DNA of 64,000 nt, from the NCBI RefSeq assembly GCF_030719295.1, contig NZ_CP120997.1:2418001-2482000 (forward strand). Direction: 5' to 3'. Both the position numbers and the translations under genes were made by a program. The DNA comes from Streptomyces sp. Mut1. GTDB lineage: Bacteria; Actinomycetota; Actinomycetes; Streptomycetales; Streptomycetaceae. Shown here one piece after another: positions 29,200 through 38,286 of the stretch (the stretch's first letter is position 1; every line of letters begins with the position of its first letter). The notes beneath the pieces were generated by a model. The model did no database searches. It saw nothing but the letters and a program-made list of their open reading frames with translations, and had not been told where the DNA came from.

Positions 29200-30786
29200 T
29201 CAGTCCATCTCGCCCTCCTGGACCGTGCTCCCGTCGTCCCGGTCGCCGCTCTTGAGCCGGTCCGCCTGGGTGATCGCGGTGGCCAGCTTCGTCACCGAGG
29301 CGTCCTCCGTGGCCGTGGCCAGCTTCCGTGCGCGGGAGGCGAGTTCGGCGAGGGTGGGGGTGCCGGGCAGGCTGGTGCCGCGCAGGGTGTCCGCGAAGTA
29401 GGCGGCGACGGCCGTCACCTGGAGCCGGGTGCTCCTGCCGCCCCACAGCTTCCCGCCGATCGCGCCGGTCTCCACGGCGGCGGACTTCTCGTGCGGGGTG
29501 CGGGTCCTCGGGTCGAGCCAGCGCACGGTCGCGGTGGCCACATGGCCGGACACGCCGTCCCGCAGGCGCACCGCGTACAGGGCGGTGACCGTGTGGCCGG
29601 GGCCGACCTCGCCGCCGTCCACGCTGTCGTCGCGGAAGTCCTCGTCGGCGACCTTGCGGTCCTCGTAGCCGACCAGCCTGAACTTCTCGACGGTCTTCGG
29701 ATCGAAGGCGACCTGTGCCTTGGCGTCGCGGGCCGTCAGTTCGAGGTGGGCGGGGAGCTGGTCGACGAAGACCTTGCGGGCCTGTTCCTCGTCGGCGATG
29801 TACGTGGTGTGGCCGTCGCCCTTGTTGGTCAGCCGCTCCATGAACGCGTCGCCGTAGTCGCTGCCGACGCCGACACCGAACAGGGTGATGCCGTAGTCGC
29901 GGCGGGCCGAGTCGATCCGTTCGAGGATGGTGTCGGCGTCGGTCTCGCCGGTGTTGGCCAGCGCGTCGGAGAGCAGGACGACCCGGTTGTTGGCGCCCTT
30001 GCGGCGGCCCTCCACCGCTTCCTCGTAACCGCGCTCGATGCCCGCCCCCACATTGGTGGAGTTGGCGGATTTCAGCGAGTCGACGGCGTCGTGGATCTTG
30101 CCGCGCCCGCCGCTCAGCCGGGTCATGGGCAGGACGGTCGTCGCCTCGTCGCTGAAGGTGACCAGGGAGACCGAATCGTCGTCCCGCAGCTCGTCGGTGA
30201 GGATGCCCAGCGAACTCTTCACCAGCCCGAGGCGGTCCGGGGAGTTCATGGAGCCGGAGATGTCTACGACGAAGGTGAGGGCGGCCGGGGTTCGTTCGGC
30301 GGTGGCGGGAGCCGCCTTGGTGGCCAGGCCGACCCGGACCAGCGACCAGTTGTCGTCATCGCCGCCGGCCCGCGCCCCGTCGACCGAGACCGAGAAGCCG
30401 TTGTCCGACGGGCGGTGGTAGCCCTGGCGGAAGCTGTTGACGAACTCCTCCGGCCGCACGGTCTCCGGGCCCGGCAGCCGGCCTTCGCCCAGGGTGCGGC
30501 GCGCGTAGCCGTACGAGGCGGTGTCCACGTCCAGGGCGAAGGTGGAGAGGTAGTCCGGCGGGGCGGTCTCCTTCAGCCCGTCCGCCTTGTCCGCCGCCTC
30601 CTTGCCCTTCGCGCCGTCCTCGGCCGTCCCGCCGGTACGGGCGGGTGCGGGCGCGGGTGCTCCGCCACGCTGCTGGGACGACGCCTTGTCCCGTTGGCCC
30701 GTCTCCCCCGAGCAGCCGGTGAGCAGCACGCCGGCCGCGAGCAGCAGCCCCAGCGCGCCTCGGTATGTGCGTGTGCGGCGTTCCAT
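29200..30786 (-). CDS. Secreted VWA-domain lipoprotein (YfbK-like)
   Basis: A 528-residue lipoprotein. The signal peptide ends in the lipobox LLTGC, so Cys25 should be lipid-modified and the protein anchored outside the membrane. After a Gly/Ala linker comes a conserved N-terminal domain (TFALDVDTASYGYARR, PETVRPEEFVNSF), then a VWA domain (about 165-345) with an intact MIDAS motif VVDISGSM and later LLSDALANTG. A C-terminal domain of the DUF3520 type (TVEKFRLVGYEDR, GHTVTALYAV) ends the protein. This architecture matches the YfbK family, whose role is unknown. A GGGGGG ribosome site precedes the ATG. It is separated from the hydrolase-ABC genes by 133 bp. Confidence 0.92.
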   Translation of the reverse strand: MERRTRTYRGALGLLLAAGVLLTGCSGETGQRDKASSQQRGGAPAPAPARTGGTAEDGAKGKEAADKADGLKETAPPDYLSTFALDVDTASYGYARRTLGEGRLPGPETVRPEEFVNSFRQGYHRPSDNGFSVSVDGARAGGDDDNWSLVRVGLATKAAPATAERTPAALTFVVDISGSMNSPDRLGLVKSSLGILTDELRDDDSVSLVTFSDEATTVLPMTRLSGGRGKIHDAVDSLKSANSTNVGAGIERGYEEAVEGRRKGANNRVVLLSDALANTGETDADTILERIDSARRDYGITLFGVGVGSDYGDAFMERLTNKGDGHTTYIADEEQARKVFVDQLPAHLELTARDAKAQVAFDPKTVEKFRLVGYEDRKVADEDFRDDSVDGGEVGPGHTVTALYAVRLRDGVSGHVATATVRWLDPRTRTPHEKSAAVETGAIGGKLWGGRSTRLQVTAVAAYFADTLRGTSLPGTPTLAELASRARKLATATEDASVTKLATAITQADRLKSGDRDDGSTVQEGEMD

Positions 30787-30919
30787 GCCGTACCCCCCTG
30801 TGTCGTCATGTCAGCACTGGTGAATGTGACGTGCGAGCGGGGGACGCGGACCGGTCGAAAGCGTTGCGGAACGGTTTCGATGCGGCAACGGCGGGCGGCC
30901 GGCGGGCGGAATGTCAACC

Positions 30920-31798
30920 TCAGGACACGATGTCCTTACGACTGAATCCCCGGAAGGCGAGAGCGAACAGGATCAGGGCATAGGTCACCGATACGGCAGC
31001 GCCCTTCACCATGCCGCCCCACTCGATGCCGGGCTGGAGCGCGTCCGCCCACGCGAACTGCCAGTGGGCGGGCAGGAACTCGCGCCAGGAGCCGAGCGCG
31101 GTGACCGCGTCCAGGACGTTGCCGACGATGGTCAGCCCGACCGCTCCGCCGACCGCGCCGAGCGGGGCGTCGGTCTTCGTCGACAGCCAGAACGCCAGAC
31201 CCGCGGTCACCAGTTGGGACACGAAGACGAACGCGACGACGAGCGCGAGGCGCGGCACCGCGTCCCCGGCCGCCAGCGCGCCCCCGGTGGGCAGTTCCAG
31301 CGGCCCCCAGCCGTACGCGGCCGCCCCGGCGGCGAGGGCGACGAGCGGCAGCAGCACCATCGCGGCGAGGCTGAAGCCGAGCGCGACGACGAGCTTGCTC
31401 CACAGCAGCCTGGCCCGGGGCACGGGCGCGGCCAGCAGGTAGCGCAGCGAGGACCAGCTCGCCTCGGAGGCCACGGTGTCGCCGCAGAACAGCGCGACCG
31501 GGATCACGAGCAGGAAGCCCGCCGAGACGAAGAGGCAGGTCGCGGCGAAGTTCGCGGCGGACGCGGTCGCGGTGTCCATCAGCGTGACACGGTCGGCGCC
31601 CCCGGGTCCGCCGTCGGGGGTGCCGCCGATGGCGAAGGCGGTGATCAGGATGAACGGCAGCGCGGCCAGCACCCCGCCCATGAGCAGGGTGCGCCGTCTG
31701 CGCAGCTGCCGGACGGCCTCGACGCGCAGCGGGAGCGTGCGGCGGGCGTGGTAGCCGGGGGCCTCGGGGGCCGCGGCGAGGTCGGCTGCGGTACTCAT
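30920..31798 (-). CDS. ABC-2 type permease partnered with the hydrolase-ABC fusion
   Basis: A 292-residue membrane protein with six hydrophobic segments (for example LLMGGVLAALPFILITAFAI, FAATCLFVSAGFLLVIPVALF and LALVVAFVFVSQLVTAGLAFWL). The N-terminal RVEAVRQLRRRRT coupling segment and SLRYLLAAPVPRARLLWSK loop are typical of ABC-2 exporters. The open frame continues upstream inside the partner gene, but ATG 31798 overlaps the stop of the fusion gene (ATGA), which fixes the start and implies co-translation. It supplies the membrane channel missing from the fusion protein. Confidence 0.9.
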   Translation of the reverse strand: MSTAADLAAAPEAPGYHARRTLPLRVEAVRQLRRRRTLLMGGVLAALPFILITAFAIGGTPDGGPGGADRVTLMDTATASAANFAATCLFVSAGFLLVIPVALFCGDTVASEASWSSLRYLLAAPVPRARLLWSKLVVALGFSLAAMVLLPLVALAAGAAAYGWGPLELPTGGALAAGDAVPRLALVVAFVFVSQLVTAGLAFWLSTKTDAPLGAVGGAVGLTIVGNVLDAVTALGSWREFLPAHWQFAWADALQPGIEWGGMVKGAAVSVTYALILFALAFRGFSRKDIVS

Positions 31799-34497
31799 GC
31801 GGAGCCTCCGGAGATCAGGGTGAGGAAGGCGTCCTCCAGGCGGCGGTGCGGTCCGACCCCGGTGAGCGGTACGTCGAGGCGTACCAGTTCGGCGATCAGC
31901 TGCGGCGAGGTCGCCCCGTCGAGCCGGACCAGCAGCCCGTGCCCGTCGTCGGTGCGGACGGCGGAGCCGATGCCGGGCAGGGCGGCGATCTTCTCCACGA
32001 GGGGTTCGGTGAGCGGGTCGGCCGCGGTGACCAGGAGCATGTCGCCGGAGCCGGTGATCTCGGCGACCGGTCCCGCCTGGACGAGCCGGCCGCGGTCCAT
32101 GACGACCAGGTGGGTGCAGGACTGCTCGACCTCGGAGAGGAGGTGGCTGGAGACGATGACGGTGCGGCCGCCGGCCGCGTAACGGATCATCACGTCCCGC
32201 ATCTCGCGGATCTGCGGCGGGTCGAGCCCGTTGGTCGGCTCGTCCAGGATGAGCAGGTCCGGCATGCCGAGCATGGCCTGGGCGATGGCCAGGCGCTGCC
32301 GCATGCCCTGGGAGTACGTGCGCACGGCACGGGCCAGGGCGTCGCCGAGGCCGGCGATCTCCAGGGCCTCGTCGATGCGCGCGTCCGCGTCGGGGCGTCC
32401 GGTGGCCTTCCAGTACAGCTCCAGGTTGGCGCGGCCGGACAGGTGCGGCAGGAATCCGGCGCCCTCCACGAAGCAGCCGACCCGGGACAGCACGGGCGCG
32501 CCGGGGCGGATGGCCCGTCCGAAGACGCGGATCTCGCCGTCGTCGGGGGTGATGAGCCCCATGAGCATGCGCAGCGTGGTGGTCTTGCCCGCGCCGTTGG
32601 GCCCGAGGAGGCCGAGCACCTGGCCCTTCTCGACACGGAAGGAGAGGTCCCGGACGGCGAATCGGGTCTCCTCCGCCCGAACGAAGCCGAGGGCTTGGGG
32701 AAGGTTGGCGGACCTGGCGTACTTCTTGGACAGGCCGGTGATCCGGAGCGGTACGTCGAAGAGCGCCGGGTCGGGCGCGGGGGGCGCGGTACGGCGCCGG
32801 GCGGTGAGCAGCAGGGCGGCGGCGATCAGGACGGCGGCGGCCGGGAGGCCCCAGGTCCACCAGGGCAGCGCGGCGGACGCGGTTTCCAGGCCGGGCGCGG
32901 TGGGAACGGTGAGGGGCCCGTCGAGGGAGACGGTGTACGTGGCGGACTCGGCCGGGGATGCGTAGCCGAGGTCGGTCGCGGAGAGGACGAGGCGCAGCCG
33001 GTGGCCCTTGTCGAGTGCGTGGTCGACGGCGGGCAGGGTCAGCTCCAGGGGCTTGCCCTGCTCGGCGGGGGTGATCCGGTAGGGGGCGGCGAGCTGGGCG
33101 GGCAGCACCTGCTTCTTGCCGTCCGGGGGCACGTCGTACACCTTGCCGAACAGCACCGCGTCGCCGTGGTCGGCCTTGACGGTCACCCGCACGGTGGGTG
33201 AGCCGGTGATGCGGCGCGAGGTGGTCAGCGGGGCGGAGTCGAAGCGGGCGTACTGGCCGGGGAAGTCGAGGGAGAGGCCGCCGACTCCGAGGGTGGACAG
33301 CTGGGCGAGCGAGCCGCCGATGCCGGGGACGGCGGAGATGGCCGGCGGGTCGCCGCCCGGCGGGCTGGTCACCTTCTGGGTGCGGCCGCGCAGTTCGACG
33401 GTTTCCCCGCCGCTGTGCAGGCCGGGGTAGGTGTCGCTGCTCGCGCCCCGGGTAAGGGCCGCGCCGTCGGTGGAGTCGATGCCGCCGGTCCGGGTGACGC
33501 GGAAGGCGGGGCCGGTGTCGGCGCCCTCTTCCCCCTTCAGATAGCGGTCGAACCAGTTCCCGATCCTTTCGTGTACCCGGCCGGTCTCCATGTCACCCCC
33601 GTCGTGGCCGCCGGCGATCCAGTCGACGGAGACGGGGGCGCCGTTGGCCTTGATGGCCTTGGCCATGGCGTCGGCCTGGCCGAGCGGGAAGAGGGAGTCG
33701 GTCTGGCCCTGGACGATGAGCGCGGGGACCTTGATGCGGTCGGCGACGGCGCTCGGGGACCGTTCGGTGAGCAGGGTGCGCGCGGCGGTGTCGGGCTTGC
33801 CGCTGACGGCGACCCGTTCGTACAGGTCGCACAACTGCTTCTCGAAGTTCCCGCAGCCGCCGCCGCTGTTGACGAAGATTCCGGTCCAGAGTTTCTTGAA
33901 CACCCCGTCGGGGAAGAGCGCGTCGGCGAGGTTCCAGTAGGTGATCTGCGGGGCGATGGCGTCGACGCGGTGGTCGTACCCGGCGGCGAGGAGCGAGACG
34001 GCGCCGCCGTAGGAGGCCCCGGTGATGCCGACGCGGGGGTCGCCGTCGGCGTCGAGCCGCACCTCGGGACGCGCGGCGAGCCAGTCGATCAGCCGGGAGA
34101 CGTCCTTGACCTCGCGGTCGGGGGCGTTGAGCCCGATCGTGCCGCCGGACTTGCCGAAGCCGCGCGCGGACCAGGTGAGCACGGCGTACCCGTCGGCGGC
34201 CAACTGCTCGGCCTGGGCCCGGGTCTCCGCCTTGCTGCCGCCGAATCCGTGGCCGATGAGCACGGCGGGGCGGCGCCCGGTGCCTCCACCGGTGAAGTAC
34301 GAGGTGTCCAGGGACACCCCGTCGACGCGCAGCATCCGGTCCTCGCGGTGCACGGCCGGCGCGCTGTCGTCGGCCACCGCGGTCCAGGTGCCCGCACCGG
34401 CCAGCACGAGGAGCGCGGCCGCGGCCGCCGCCCACCGGCCTCGGGTACGGGGCAGCAGGCGCCGCCACCGGGACGTACGCGCAACAGGGGTCTCCAT
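31795..34497 (-). CDS. Extracellular alpha/beta hydrolase fused to an ABC ATPase
   Basis: A 900-residue chimera. Residues about 21-43 form a membrane anchor. Residues about 55-330 are an alpha/beta hydrolase of the CocE / X-prolyl dipeptidyl peptidase (S15) type, with oxyanion HGFGG, nucleophile Ser in GASYGG, acid Asp in QTDSLFP and His in GGHDGGD. Residues about 335-540 form the jelly-roll domain usual in this peptidase family. A second membrane helix follows (TWGLPAAAVLIAAALLLT, about 550-567), then a complete ABC ATPase (about 590-890) with GPNGAGKTTT, YSQGMRQRLAIA, LLILDEPTNGLD and VSSHLL. The topology puts the hydrolase outside and the ATPase inside. The next gene is the permease. Export coupled to hydrolysis, or hydrolase-gated transport, is a reasonable inference; the substrate is unknown. 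Confidence 0.92.
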   Translation of the reverse strand: METPVARTSRWRRLLPRTRGRWAAAAAALLVLAGAGTWTAVADDSAPAVHREDRMLRVDGVSLDTSYFTGGGTGRRPAVLIGHGFGGSKAETRAQAEQLAADGYAVLTWSARGFGKSGGTIGLNAPDREVKDVSRLIDWLAARPEVRLDADGDPRVGITGASYGGAVSLLAAGYDHRVDAIAPQITYWNLADALFPDGVFKKLWTGIFVNSGGGCGNFEKQLCDLYERVAVSGKPDTAARTLLTERSPSAVADRIKVPALIVQGQTDSLFPLGQADAMAKAIKANGAPVSVDWIAGGHDGGDMETGRVHERIGNWFDRYLKGEEGADTGPAFRVTRTGGIDSTDGAALTRGASSDTYPGLHSGGETVELRGRTQKVTSPPGGDPPAISAVPGIGGSLAQLSTLGVGGLSLDFPGQYARFDSAPLTTSRRITGSPTVRVTVKADHGDAVLFGKVYDVPPDGKKQVLPAQLAAPYRITPAEQGKPLELTLPAVDHALDKGHRLRLVLSATDLGYASPAESATYTVSLDGPLTVPTAPGLETASAALPWWTWGLPAAAVLIAAALLLTARRRTAPPAPDPALFDVPLRITGLSKKYARSANLPQALGFVRAEETRFAVRDLSFRVEKGQVLGLLGPNGAGKTTTLRMLMGLITPDDGEIRVFGRAIRPGAPVLSRVGCFVEGAGFLPHLSGRANLELYWKATGRPDADARIDEALEIAGLGDALARAVRTYSQGMRQRLAIAQAMLGMPDLLILDEPTNGLDPPQIREMRDVMIRYAAGGRTVIVSSHLLSEVEQSCTHLVVMDRGRLVQAGPVAEITGSGDMLLVTAADPLTEPLVEKIAALPGIGSAVRTDDGHGLLVRLDGATSPQLIAELVRLDVPLTGVGPHRRLEDAFLTLISGGSA

Positions 34498-34671
34498 AGG
34501 TCGAGCCTATGCGGCCCGCCGCCCCGCCCCGCCTGCCGTCAGGCGGAGGTCCCGGGCCTCCTCAAGGCGTACGGCACGCGCCCCGCGTACTCCGCACGCG
34601 GTATGCGGCGAGGGTTCCGTGCCCGCGTAATCGCGTCGCGTACCGCCCGGCGTCTCTGGAACGCTGCCGCC

Positions 34672-35208
34672 ATGAACCGACCAGAGGTACTGCTGATAGG
34701 CGGGCGCGCGGGCGTGGGGAAGACGACGGTGGCCTGGGAGGTGTCGACGCTGCTGCGGGAGGCCGGGGCGGCGCACGCCGTCGTGGACGGCGACTTCATG
34801 AGCGCGGTGCACCCGGCGCCCGAGGACGATCCGCACCGCTCGCGGATCACCGAGCGCAATCTGACGGCGGTCTGGTCCCACTACGCGGACCTGGGCCACC
34901 ACCGCCTCGTCTACACCAACACGGTGTGCGTGCTCGCCGAGTCGGCGCCCATGTTCGAGCGCGCGATGGGCGACGGCCCGCGGATCGTACGGGTCCTGCT
35001 CACCGCGACGGACGCGACGGCCGCCCAGCGGCTAACCGGCCGCGAGATCGGTTCCGAGCTGGAGAGCGAGCTGCGCGGCAGCATGCGCAAGGCCCGGCTG
35101 CTCGACGCCCACGCACCGGCCGACACCGTGCGGGTGGCGACGGACGGGCGGACGGTGGCGGACATCGCGCGGGAGATCGTGACCGTGACGGGGTGGGCCC
35201 GTGCCTAG
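34672..35208 (+). CDS. Small P-loop NTPase, kinase-like
   Basis: A 178-residue protein with Walker A GGRAGVGKTT at residues 10-19, a Asp in VVDGDFM typical of nucleotide or small-molecule kinases (adenylylsulphate kinase-like), and a lid region with ESELRGSMRKARLLDAHAP. Many reading frames overlap here; this one has the conserved motif and normal codon bias. There is no Shine-Dalgarno sequence; AACGCT lies 6 nt upstream of the ATG, so a leaderless start is possible. The stop codon lies inside a palindromic terminator shared with the convergent DUF4291 gene. The phosphate acceptor is unknown. Confidence 0.85.
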   Translation: MNRPEVLLIGGRAGVGKTTVAWEVSTLLREAGAAHAVVDGDFMSAVHPAPEDDPHRSRITERNLTAVWSHYADLGHHRLVYTNTVCVLAESAPMFERAMGDGPRIVRVLLTATDATAAQRLTGREIGSELESELRGSMRKARLLDAHAPADTVRVATDGRTVADIAREIVTVTGWARA

Positions 35209-35235
35209 TGCCTGTCCGGCGGACAGGCACTAGGC
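35203..35235. terminator. Bidirectional terminator that contains both stop codons
   Basis: A 15-bp perfect stem (35203-35217 with 35221-35235) with a 3-nt loop. The TAG at 35206-35208 ends the NTPase gene and the TAG read at 35232-35230 ends the DUF4291 gene, each inside one arm of the same palindrome. It should terminate both convergent transcripts. Confidence 0.85.
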
Positions 35236-35841
35236 GGTAGCCGGCGCCACCGGCAGCGGGGTGCCCTGCGGGAGGGGGTACGGGGACTCCCCGGGCAGGA
35301 GTGCGGCCGCCGCGTCCGTGCGGCCCGCCCGGACCAGCTCGTGGATCTCCCGGGCCAGCGGGGTGACATCGCGGATCGCGACCGTCCACTCGTCCGCGTA
35401 CCGCCGCGACGCCTCTCCCGCCAGGCCGAGCTGGAGGGAGCGGTAGGGAAGCCGGTCCAGGTGGAGGTCGCGCTCCGGGTCCCACTGGACGCGGGCGGGC
35501 GCGCGGCGCAGGTCGTGCTGCCAGGTGGCGCGGTCGGGGTGCACGCCTCTTTCGTAGTGCGAGAGTTCGGCGTGGCCGAGGGCCCAGTCGAAGCCCTCAC
35601 GGGTGATCTCGACGGCGAGGACGGTCTCCTGGCCCTCCTTCGCACCCCAGCCGCAGCGGTACATCATCCACAGGAAGCTCGGCTTGATCCAGGTCATGCG
35701 GTCCCGTTTCCAGGCGGGCGGGAAACGCCCGTCGCGGGCCGCGGGCAGCCCGAGCGACGGGGCGTAGGCCTGGTAGACCGTCACGGTGGTGGCGGTGTGG
35801 AGCGCGCGGATCTCGTGCTGCGGCGGGGTCGATGCGGTCAT
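35230..35841 (-). CDS. DUF4291 family protein
   Basis: A 203-residue soluble protein. The pattern VYQAYAPSLGLPAARDGRFPPAWKRDRMTWIKPSFLW, MMYRCGWG, and ITREGFDWAL marks DUF4291, a family of unknown function found in many bacteria and fungi. The open frame extends upstream, but ATG 35841 gives the family N-terminus; TGGGAT lies 6 nt before it and may be a leaderless -10. The stop codon is inside the shared terminator. Confidence 0.86.
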   Translation of the reverse strand: MTASTPPQHEIRALHTATTVTVYQAYAPSLGLPAARDGRFPPAWKRDRMTWIKPSFLWMMYRCGWGAKEGQETVLAVEITREGFDWALGHAELSHYERGVHPDRATWQHDLRRAPARVQWDPERDLHLDRLPYRSLQLGLAGEASRRYADEWTVAIRDVTPLAREIHELVRAGRTDAAAALLPGESPYPLPQGTPLPVAPATA

Positions 35842-35897
35842 TCGGACATCCCAGCACCGGGCGTGGGCGGAGGGCGACCGAATTTCCGCCGGGTTCT

Positions 35898-36707
35898 CTA
35901 CCTCGCCGCGTGCATCACGCGGACGCCGGACCACACGATGACGTGGTCCCCGCTCGACGCCTTCGCGCCGGAGGTGGAGTTGCCGTAGTAATTCCACCGC
36001 CAGGTGCCCGACTCGGCGGCCTTCACCGTGGTCTTGAGCGCCCCCGTCGAGCTGGACGTCACCTTCTTGACCGTGGTGTACGCGGACGCGCCGTCCGCCT
36101 TGAACTGGAGACTGACCGTGCGGCCCCCGTACCCCTGGTACGTGTGGGTCGCCCAGTTCGCCCGGGTGACCTTGCCCGTCACGGTGATCGTCTTGCCCTT
36201 CACGACGGGCTCGGGAGCGGCGTTGACGGTGACGCGGGTGGCGCGCTGGACCTGGAGGGGGAGGTTCAGGTCGTTGAGGACATGGTCGCCGCCGGGCAGT
36301 GGGAGGTCGGCGGCCGTCTTCCAGGTGCCGGCGTCCCCGTTCCCGTCGATGGCGTACTTCGGGTTGATGTACAGCTTCGCGTCGAAGTCGCAGCCCGTCT
36401 TACCCACGGGCCGGCAGCCGTTGGTGGAGAAGTCGCTGTACAGCATGTCCGAACTCACGAGGTCGAGCTTCCCCCGGTAGGGGTAGACCATCGGAGGCCA
36501 GTCCCACGTGCGCGTGGTCGTCATCCGGAAGGTCACGGGCACCGCGACCTCCTCCTGAGTCCCGATCACGATCGGCTTCCCGCCGTTGACCGAGACCTGG
36601 GAGTAGGAGACCCCGCCCTTCGCCGCTCCGGCCGGCGCCGCCGCCATCACGGTGAACACGGCTGCCGCTCCCCCGGCCACCGCCGCGTTCCACATTCTCT
36701 TCGCCAT
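35898..36707 (-). CDS. Secreted beta-rich protein
   Basis: A 269-residue exported protein. The signal peptide (AKRMWNAAVAGGAAAVFTVMAAAPAGAA) ends at about residue 29. The mature part is Thr/Val/Gly-rich and appears to contain two beta domains: one at about 35-155 with a Cys pair (NGCRPVGKTGCDF) that may form a disulphide, and a C-terminal Ig-like domain at about 165-265 (GKTITVTGKV, YGGRTVSLQFKADG, SGTWRWNYYGN). Similar Streptomyces proteins are often labelled calcium-binding, but I see no EF-hand, so I leave the function open. It is divergent from the VC0807-like gene. Confidence 0.82.
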   Translation of the reverse strand: MAKRMWNAAVAGGAAAVFTVMAAAPAGAAKGGVSYSQVSVNGGKPIVIGTQEEVAVPVTFRMTTTRTWDWPPMVYPYRGKLDLVSSDMLYSDFSTNGCRPVGKTGCDFDAKLYINPKYAIDGNGDAGTWKTAADLPLPGGDHVLNDLNLPLQVQRATRVTVNAAPEPVVKGKTITVTGKVTRANWATHTYQGYGGRTVSLQFKADGASAYTTVKKVTSSSTGALKTTVKAAESGTWRWNYYGNSTSGAKASSGDHVIVWSGVRVMHAAR

Positions 36708-36955
36708 GTGTGTGCAAGCCCCTCTCCTGGAAAACCGGACCGCCTGTGGGACCAGGAAGACCCGCGCACGGTTGTACGCGGCACGGCAACGATCCGGTCA
36801 CGCGCTCGGAGCCGTACAACTGCACGTCAGGACACTGACATTCGTCATACGGAGGTGAGTACACGCGGCTCTGCCGGGAAGGGGGGTCGGGCCGACAGTC
36901 TGTACGTGTCGAGAGCGGGAGCCGCGAGGGCGCCGCCGATACGGGAGGAACCGAC

Positions 36956-37678
36956 ATGAGCAGCCCGGCCGCCACACTCACCGCCCCTGTCGCCGCCCCT
37001 GTCGCCGCCCCGGCCACCGTCGCTCCGATCGCTCCCCGCAAGGCCCTCCTGGACAGCCTGATGCCGCTGCTGATGGACGTCGGGGTGCCGCTCGCCTCCT
37101 ACTACGCGCTGAAGGCGGCGGGGCTCTCCACGTTCGGGGCGCTGGCCTGGAGCAGCCTGGTGCCGGCGGTGCGGACCGTGTGGGGCGTGGTGCGCGAGCG
37201 GCGGCTCAACGCGCTCGCCGCGCTGATGGTGTCGGTCAACGTGGTCTCGCTGCTGCTGGGCCTGGTGGCCGGTGATCCGCGGCTGCTGCTCCTCAAGGAC
37301 AGCGCGGTGAGCAGCACCATCGGCCTGGCGTTCCTGCTGACCGCGTTGCGGGGGCGGCCGATGATGACGGCAGCCCTGCGCCCGTGGCTGACGCGAGGTG
37401 AGACGGCCAAGACGGCGGCCTGGGAACGGCTTTCTGCCGGTTCGCCGGCGTTCCGGGCCGCCGAGACGCGGTTCTCGGCGGTGTGGGGCGGGGCGCTGCT
37501 CGCCGAGTGCGCGGTGCGGGCCGTGGGCGCGTACACCGTGCCGGTCGAGACGATGGTGTGGGCCGGGACCGTGATCCTGGTGGCCTCGATGGTGCTGGCG
37601 TTCGTCGTCTCGGGCCGGATCGCGGTCGCGCCGATGGAGCGGATGATCGAGGACGAGGCGCGTACGGCCGGGAGCTGA
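36956..37678 (+). CDS. VC0807-like integral membrane protein
   Basis: A 240-residue membrane protein with about six hydrophobic segments after an Ala/Pro-rich cytoplasmic N-terminus. The core LLDSLMPLLMDVGVPLASYYALK, LSTFGALAWSSLVPAVRTVW and AVSSTIGLAFLLTALRGRPMM resembles the VC0807 / intracellular septation protein A-like family, common in Streptomyces and of unknown function. GGGAGGAACC lies just upstream of the ATG. A hairpin follows the stop. Confidence 0.8.
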   Translation: MSSPAATLTAPVAAPVAAPATVAPIAPRKALLDSLMPLLMDVGVPLASYYALKAAGLSTFGALAWSSLVPAVRTVWGVVRERRLNALAALMVSVNVVSLLLGLVAGDPRLLLLKDSAVSSTIGLAFLLTALRGRPMMTAALRPWLTRGETAKTAAWERLSAGSPAFRAAETRFSAVWGGALLAECAVRAVGAYTVPVETMVWAGTVILVASMVLAFVVSGRIAVAPMERMIEDEARTAGS

Positions 37679-37699
37679 CCGTCTCCCACAGTTTTCGCA

Positions 37700-37726
37700 G
37701 GGCCGCTTCCGGGGGGGGAGCGGCCC
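37700..37726 (+). terminator. Hairpin terminator after the VC0807-like gene
   Basis: GGGCCGCT (37700-37707) pairs with AGCGGCCC (37719-37726) across an 11-nt loop that contains a run of eight G. It lies about 20 nt beyond the stop codon. Confidence 0.65.
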
Positions 37727-37802
37727 CACGGTCGCGTTGACGTCGCCGGACGGCCGGCAAACGCCGCGAAATGCGGTTGCCCACGTGTTCTACCGTCTTG
37801 GC

Positions 37803-38273
37803 ATGACGACTTCGCTCAGGCTGGCCAAGGTCACCGCCGACAACCTCGACGCCGCGATCGGCCTGAAGGTCCGCGCCGACCAGGAGCATCTGGTGGACCC
37901 GGTCGTGAAGTCCCTCGCCGAGGCGTATCTGCACCCCGAAGCCGCCTGGCCTCGCCTCGTGTTCGACGGTGGCCGACTGGTCGGCTTCCTCATGGCCTTC
38001 CTGGGCATCGATTTCGCGGACGACGGCACGGGCCGCGACATCCGCTCGGGGCTCTGGCGCCTGAACATCGCGGCCGGTGAACAGGGACGCGGCTACGGCC
38101 GCTTCGCGGTCGAGTCCGTGGCCACCGAGATACGCAGGCGCGGCGGCACTCGCATGTACGTCACCTGGCACCCGGGCGACGACGGCCCCGAGGGCTTCTA
38201 CCTGGGGCTCGGTTTCCGGCCCACGGGCGAGACGAGCGGGGACGAGACGGTCGGCGAGCTGGAGTTGGGGTAG
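37803..38273 (+). CDS. GNAT-family N-acetyltransferase
   Basis: A 156-residue acetyltransferase. Acetyl-CoA binding motif A is visible as WRLNIAAGEQGRGYGRFAV, and the last strands, RMYVTWHPGDDGPEGFYLGLGFRPTGE, give the usual motif B. The N-terminus (LRLAKVTADNLDAAIGLKV) and overall pattern are closest to BltD/SpeG-like polyamine acetyltransferases, but the acceptor cannot be assigned. TACCGT at 37791-37796 lies 6 nt before the ATG and no ribosome site is seen, so the mRNA is probably leaderless. Confidence 0.88.
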   Translation: MTTSLRLAKVTADNLDAAIGLKVRADQEHLVDPVVKSLAEAYLHPEAAWPRLVFDGGRLVGFLMAFLGIDFADDGTGRDIRSGLWRLNIAAGEQGRGYGRFAVESVATEIRRRGGTRMYVTWHPGDDGPEGFYLGLGFRPTGETSGDETVGELELG

Positions 38274-38286
38274 GGACGTGTGAGGT

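Noticed and set aside
31795..34497. Frameshift or assembly artefact joining a hydrolase gene to an ATPase gene
   Set aside because: The frame is open throughout with normal codon bias, a sensible membrane helix lies between the domains, and the permease is coupled by a 4-nt overlap; still, resequencing would settle it.
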